A stretch of DNA of 8,479 nt from the NCBI GenBank assembly GCA_048394785.1, contig DBFJGL010000025.1, forward strand, positions 1 through 8,479. The letters run 5' to 3'. This document shows, piece by piece, positions 6,019-8,479 of the stretch (within the stretch, counting starts at the first letter, position 1; every line of letters begins with the position of its first letter). The notes beneath the pieces are model-generated. The model made no database searches. It worked only from the letters and a program-made list of their open reading frames with translations, and had not been told where the DNA came from. The position numbers were made by a program, and so were the translations under genes. This DNA is from DBFJGL01 sp048394785. Lineage in GTDB: Bacteria; Bacillota; Clostridia; Christensenellales; CAG-917.

Positions 6019-6060
6019 TATTTGGTTTGTAAAATTCATTCCGAGTGCAGTAACAGCAAG

Positions 6061-6774
6061 TTATTTTCCGATATATGTGCCGATTGCATCGCCCGTAACC
6101 GCACGCTTTATGCTGTCGCGCTCCATAAGGCTGAATGCTATGATGGGAATTTCGTTGTCCATACACATCGTGATTGCCGTGGTATCCATTGCTTTAAGAC
6201 CTTTGGATATGACTTGCATATACGTGAGTTTGTCAAACTTGACGGCGTCGGGATTGAGTTTGGGGTCGCTGTCATATACGCCGTCCACGTTTTTGGCAAG
6301 CAGCAGAGCGTCCGCTCCTATCTCCGCCGCGCGCAAGCTCGCGCCTGTGTCCGTAGAGAAATACGGATTGCCTGTACCGCATGCAAATATCACAATTCTG
6401 CCCTTTTCAAAGTGTCTGAGAGCCTTTCTCAGAATATACGGCTCGGCAACCTTAGTAATCGTGAGCGCGGTCTGCACTCTGACAGGCACGCCTTCGCGTT
6501 CCAACCTATCCTGAATTGCGAGCGCGTTGATAACGGTTGCAAGCATACCCATATGGTCGGCGGTGGTGCGGTTCATCTGTTCGTCAGCCTGTCTGCCGCG
6601 CCAGAAATTGCCGCCTCCGATAACAATGCCCACTTCGACGCCGAGATTTCTGACTTCGACAATCTGCGTGCATACGGAATCGAGTTTTCCCATATCTATG
6701 CCCATACCGTTTTCGGTGGCAAGCGCTTCGCCCGAAAGCTTGATTATGACTCTTTTGAATTTTATATCAGACAT
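6061..6774 (-). CDS. pyrH: UMP kinase
   Basis: PyrH is the hexameric bacterial UMP kinase of the amino-acid kinase fold, which makes UDP from UMP and ATP in the cytosol for RNA, DNA and UDP-sugar supply. The 237-residue length is normal. Visible motifs are KLSGEAL (12-18), GGGNFWRG (53-60), DHMGMLATVINALAIQD (73-89), TGNPYFSTDTGASLRA (134-149) and the KNVDGVYDSDP stretch (161-171). The ATG at 6772-6774 has AGAGGT as ribosome site, 4 nt upstream. It is unrelated to eukaryotic UMP-CMP kinases. Terminators lie on both sides, after tsf and after pyrH, so it appears to be transcribed alone from the promoter at 6828-6856, although neighbouring genes keep the ancestral order. No unusual residue was noticed. 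Confidence 0.98.
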   Translation of the reverse strand: MSDIKFKRVIIKLSGEALATENGMGIDMGKLDSVCTQIVEVRNLGVEVGIVIGGGNFWRGRQADEQMNRTTADHMGMLATVINALAIQDRLEREGVPVRVQTALTITKVAEPYILRKALRHFEKGRIVIFACGTGNPYFSTDTGASLRAAEIGADALLLAKNVDGVYDSDPKLNPDAVKFDKLTYMQVISKGLKAMDTTAITMCMDNEIPIIAFSLMERDSIKRAVTGDAIGTYIGK

Positions 6775-6812
6775 TTTTACCTCTGTGTAATTTGTTTGTT
6801 TAGGTTCGTTTT

Positions 6813-6829
6813 ATGCAAACGGTGTGCAT
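6813..6829. promoter_or_regulatory. Operator-like inverted repeat at the pyrH start site
   Basis: ATGCAAAC (6813-6820) and GTGTGCAT (6822-6829) are reverse complements at 7 of 8 positions around a central G (6821). It overlaps the end of the -10 hexamer and the expected start site. The left half, ATGCAAACG, resembles half-sites used by LacI/GalR-family regulators such as PurR and CcpA, while the right half is one base out of register with the usual even-centred sites. The identity of any regulator is inference. Confidence 0.4.
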
Positions 6830-6856
6830 TATAAAAAAAGGGACGCCGCGCGTCCC
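6828..6856 (-). promoter_or_regulatory. Probable pyrH promoter overlapping the tsf terminator
   Basis: A perfect TATAAT (6828-6833) directly continues the T-tract of the tsf terminator. Exactly 17 nt upstream is GGGACG (6851-6856), which matches GAC of TTGACA and is itself part of the terminator stem. The -35 is weak, so activity may depend on an activator or on the A/T-rich spacer. The need for a pyrH promoter after a strong terminator supports the call. Confidence 0.5.
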
Positions 6857-6859
6857 CTT
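6833..6859 (-). terminator. Intrinsic terminator after tsf
   Basis: On the minus strand GGGACGC (6856-6850), a GCG loop and GCGTCCC (6846-6840) form a perfect 7-bp G/C-rich stem that can extend by G-U and A-U pairs, followed by seven T residues (6839-6833). It begins about 10 nt after the tsf stop and is the clearest terminator in the window. Confidence 0.93.
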
Positions 6860-6866
6860 GATTTTG

Positions 6867-7526
6867 TTATTTAAGACCTGCCTGAGCCATTACCTCATCT
6901 GCGAAATCGTCCTTTCTCTTCTCCAAACCTTCGCCCATTTCGTAACGGACAAAACGTCTGATGGAAATCTTTTCGCCGATTTGCGCGGTCGCCTCGGTGA
7001 CCAACTGAGCGATGGTCTTGGAGCTGTCGCGTACGTACACCTGCTCCATAAGGCAAACGTCCTTATAGTATTTTTGAATTCTGCCGTCCACCATCTTCTC
7101 GATGATTGCGTCGGGCTTGGGATTGGGCTCGTTCTTTGCCTGCGCGATAAGGATTTCTCTTTCCTTCTCGATTTCGTTGCCGGGAACTTCGTCCTTGTTG
7201 ACGTAAGAGGGGTTTGCCGCCGCAATGTGCATTGCGATGTTGTGAACCAACTCTTTGAACACGGGGCTCATTGCGACAAAGTCGGTTTCGCAGTTGACCT
7301 CGACCAAAACGCCGATTTTACCGTTCATATGGATATAGCTGTCGACAATACCCATAGATGCGATTCTGCCCTGCTTTTTCGCCGCGGAAGCGATGCCTTT
7401 TTCACGGAGATAGTCGATTGCTTTCTCCATATTGCCGTCGGTTTCCACCAACGCCTTCTTGCAGTCCATCATACCAACGCCCGTGCGCTGGCGAAGCTCC
7501 ATAACGTCTTTGCTTGTGAATGCCAT
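6867..7526 (-). CDS. tsf: Translation elongation factor Ts (short form)
   Basis: EF-Ts is the guanine-nucleotide exchange factor that removes GDP from EF-Tu in the cytosol. The N-terminal UBA-like domain (2-40) contains the signature LRQRTGVGMMDCKKAL (11-26), and the core exchange motif TDFV is at 81-84, with Asp82 and Phe83 as the residues that wedge into EF-Tu. At 219 residues it is shorter than the 280-290 residue E. coli form and is of the compact type with a single core repeat, ending in the family-like FADEVMAQAGLK. The ATG at 7524-7526 has AGGAG 8 nt upstream. It lies 32 nt after rpsB with no terminator between, so the two are co-transcribed, and a strong terminator follows. Confidence 0.98.
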   Translation of the reverse strand: MAFTSKDVMELRQRTGVGMMDCKKALVETDGNMEKAIDYLREKGIASAAKKQGRIASMGIVDSYIHMNGKIGVLVEVNCETDFVAMSPVFKELVHNIAMHIAAANPSYVNKDEVPGNEIEKEREILIAQAKNEPNPKPDAIIEKMVDGRIQKYYKDVCLMEQVYVRDSSKTIAQLVTEATAQIGEKISIRRFVRYEMGEGLEKRKDDFADEVMAQAGLK

Positions 7527-7558
7527 AATCTATTCTCCTGCTTGTATTATTTGGGGAA

Positions 7559-8386
7559 TTACGCTTCCTCCTGCTCCTTTTCCGCTATCGCCTTTTCGAG
7601 GGCTTCTTCGGGAGTGAGCACGACTTCTTCGACAGGTTCGGCAACCGCCGCAACCTCTTCTGCAACTTCTTCCTGTTTTTCAGCCGCGCCTGCGGAGAAG
7701 GACTCGCCCTGCTTCGCTTCGATGACCGCGTCTGCCATTACGGACGCAAACAGCTGTATTGCGCGAATTGCGTCGTCGTTGCCGGGAATTACATAGTCGA
7801 CAAGGTCGGGGTCGCAGTTGGTGTCAACTACAGCCACGATGGGGATATTAAGCTTCTTGGCTTCTTTGATTGCGATTTCCTCTTTTTTGAGGTCTACCAC
7901 AAACAGACAGCCGGGAAGCGTGCGCATATTTTTGATGCCGCCCAAGTTCTTTTCAAGCTGGTCACGCTCGGCTTTCAGTTTCAGAACTTCTTTCTTGGGA
8001 AGGAGCTCGAACTCGCCGATGATTTCCATCTGATTGATTTTGTTGAGTCTTTCGATTCTCGTGCGAATGGTCTTGAAGTTGGTAAGAGTACCGCCCAGCC
8101 ATCTCTGGTTGATGTAGTACATACCGCAACGCTCCGCTTCCTGTTGGATAGCGTCCTGCGCCTGCTTCTTGGTACCCACGAAAAGTACGTTTTTGCCCTC
8201 TGCCGCAATGCTCTTTACGAATTCATACGCCGCTTCGACGTGGTCGACCGAAATTTGAAGGTCGATGATGTGAATGTCGTTTCTGGTGGCGTAGATGTAT
8301 TTCGCCATCTTGGGGTTCCAGCGTTTTGTCTGGTGACCGAAGTGCACGCCTGCTTCGAGCAGAGCTTTCATAGATGTTACTGCCAT
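7559..8386 (-). CDS. rpsB: 30S ribosomal protein S2
   Basis: S2 is a late-assembling protein of the small subunit, next to S1 or the mRNA exit side. The family opening is clear: MAVTSMKALLEAGVHFGHQ followed by RWNPKM (22-27), then NQRWLGGTLTNF (93-104) and the late VDTNCDPDLVDYVIPGNDDA (187-206). The conserved core ends near residue 225. Residues 226-275 form a tail with about 16 Glu, making the protein 275 residues against roughly 230-250 in many Bacillota. The ATG at 8384-8386 has AAAAGGAG about 10 nt upstream. It heads the rpsB-tsf pair; its promoter is not recognisable in the 93 nt available and probably lies outside. Confidence 0.98.
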   Translation of the reverse strand: MAVTSMKALLEAGVHFGHQTKRWNPKMAKYIYATRNDIHIIDLQISVDHVEAAYEFVKSIAAEGKNVLFVGTKKQAQDAIQQEAERCGMYYINQRWLGGTLTNFKTIRTRIERLNKINQMEIIGEFELLPKKEVLKLKAERDQLEKNLGGIKNMRTLPGCLFVVDLKKEEIAIKEAKKLNIPIVAVVDTNCDPDLVDYVIPGNDDAIRAIQLFASVMADAVIEAKQGESFSAGAAEKQEEVAEEVAAVAEPVEEVVLTPEEALEKAIAEKEQEEA

Positions 8387-8479
8387 GAATTTTGTTCTCC
8401 TTTTATTTTGTTTTTCCCTCCCCCGACTTCGTCGCTCCGGCTACCGTTGGAACAACCGAAACTCCGCCGAGGTGTGCGG
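8387..8479 (-). other. rpsB leader and GC-rich upstream stretch, no gene seen
   Basis: Nearest to rpsB is an A/T-rich stretch with its ribosome site (GGAG at 8397-8400). From about 8416 to the edge the sequence turns GC-rich and repetitive in texture, with a short GTTG-GAA-CAAC inverted repeat (8446-8456). I see no -10/-35 pair and no coding signal. It could be part of an S2 autoregulatory leader or the end of a dispersed element. Confidence 0.35.

Noticed and set aside
5932..6834. 300-codon plus-strand open frame opposite pyrH
   Set aside because: Antisense to a complete PyrH and crosses both flanking terminators; no recognisable domain.
6813..7796. 327-codon plus-strand open frame opposite tsf and rpsB
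   Set aside because: It spans two conserved genes and a terminator in antisense and its product is low-complexity; the frame is a by-product of codon bias.

Overview
The window reads as a chromosomal housekeeping region from a low-to-moderate GC Gram-positive bacterium, most likely an uncultured or gut-type Clostridia lineage (Bacillota). The basis is gene order and protein character: rpsB, tsf, pyrH, frr, uppS, cdsA, dxr, rseP and ispG, all on the minus strand, follow the order common in Bacillota. EF-Ts is of the short type and RRF and UMP kinase are standard bacterial forms. I cannot name genus or species from this sequence.

Layout, in the direction of transcription (from high to low coordinates): a 93-nt upstream stretch (8387-8479), rpsB (7559-8386), tsf (6867-7526), a strong intrinsic terminator fused to a probable promoter (6828-6859), pyrH (6061-6774), a second terminator (5984-6018), a 297-nt gap with a good promoter (5796-5824), then a tight run frr-uppS-cdsA-dxr-rseP (5763 down to 1194) with spacings of overlap 1, 25, 2 and overlap 1 nt. 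A 257-nt gap follows, holding an extended -10 promoter, then ispG (936 down to the window edge, C-terminus missing). No tRNA, rRNA, CRISPR, insertion sequence or phage gene was seen.

The genes form two functional blocks. rpsB, tsf and frr serve translation, and pyrH makes UDP for nucleotide and envelope-sugar supply. uppS, cdsA, dxr, rseP and ispG serve the envelope: dxr and ispG are MEP-pathway steps that make isoprenoid precursors, UppS turns these into undecaprenyl diphosphate, CdsA makes CDP-diacylglycerol for phospholipids, and RseP is an intramembrane site-2 protease.

No new defence or mobile system is present. The observations most worth a second look are regulatory. The ancestral cluster is cut into at least four transcription units. 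Two internal promoters each have an operator-like inverted repeat at the predicted start site, one an exact 9-1-9 palindrome. One promoter overlaps the preceding terminator. The ispG leader carries a tandem 20/21-nt duplication around its ribosome binding site. At protein level, UppS is short with a changed IPP-binding loop, RseP appears to have two PDZ-like repeats, and S2 has a Glu-rich tail.
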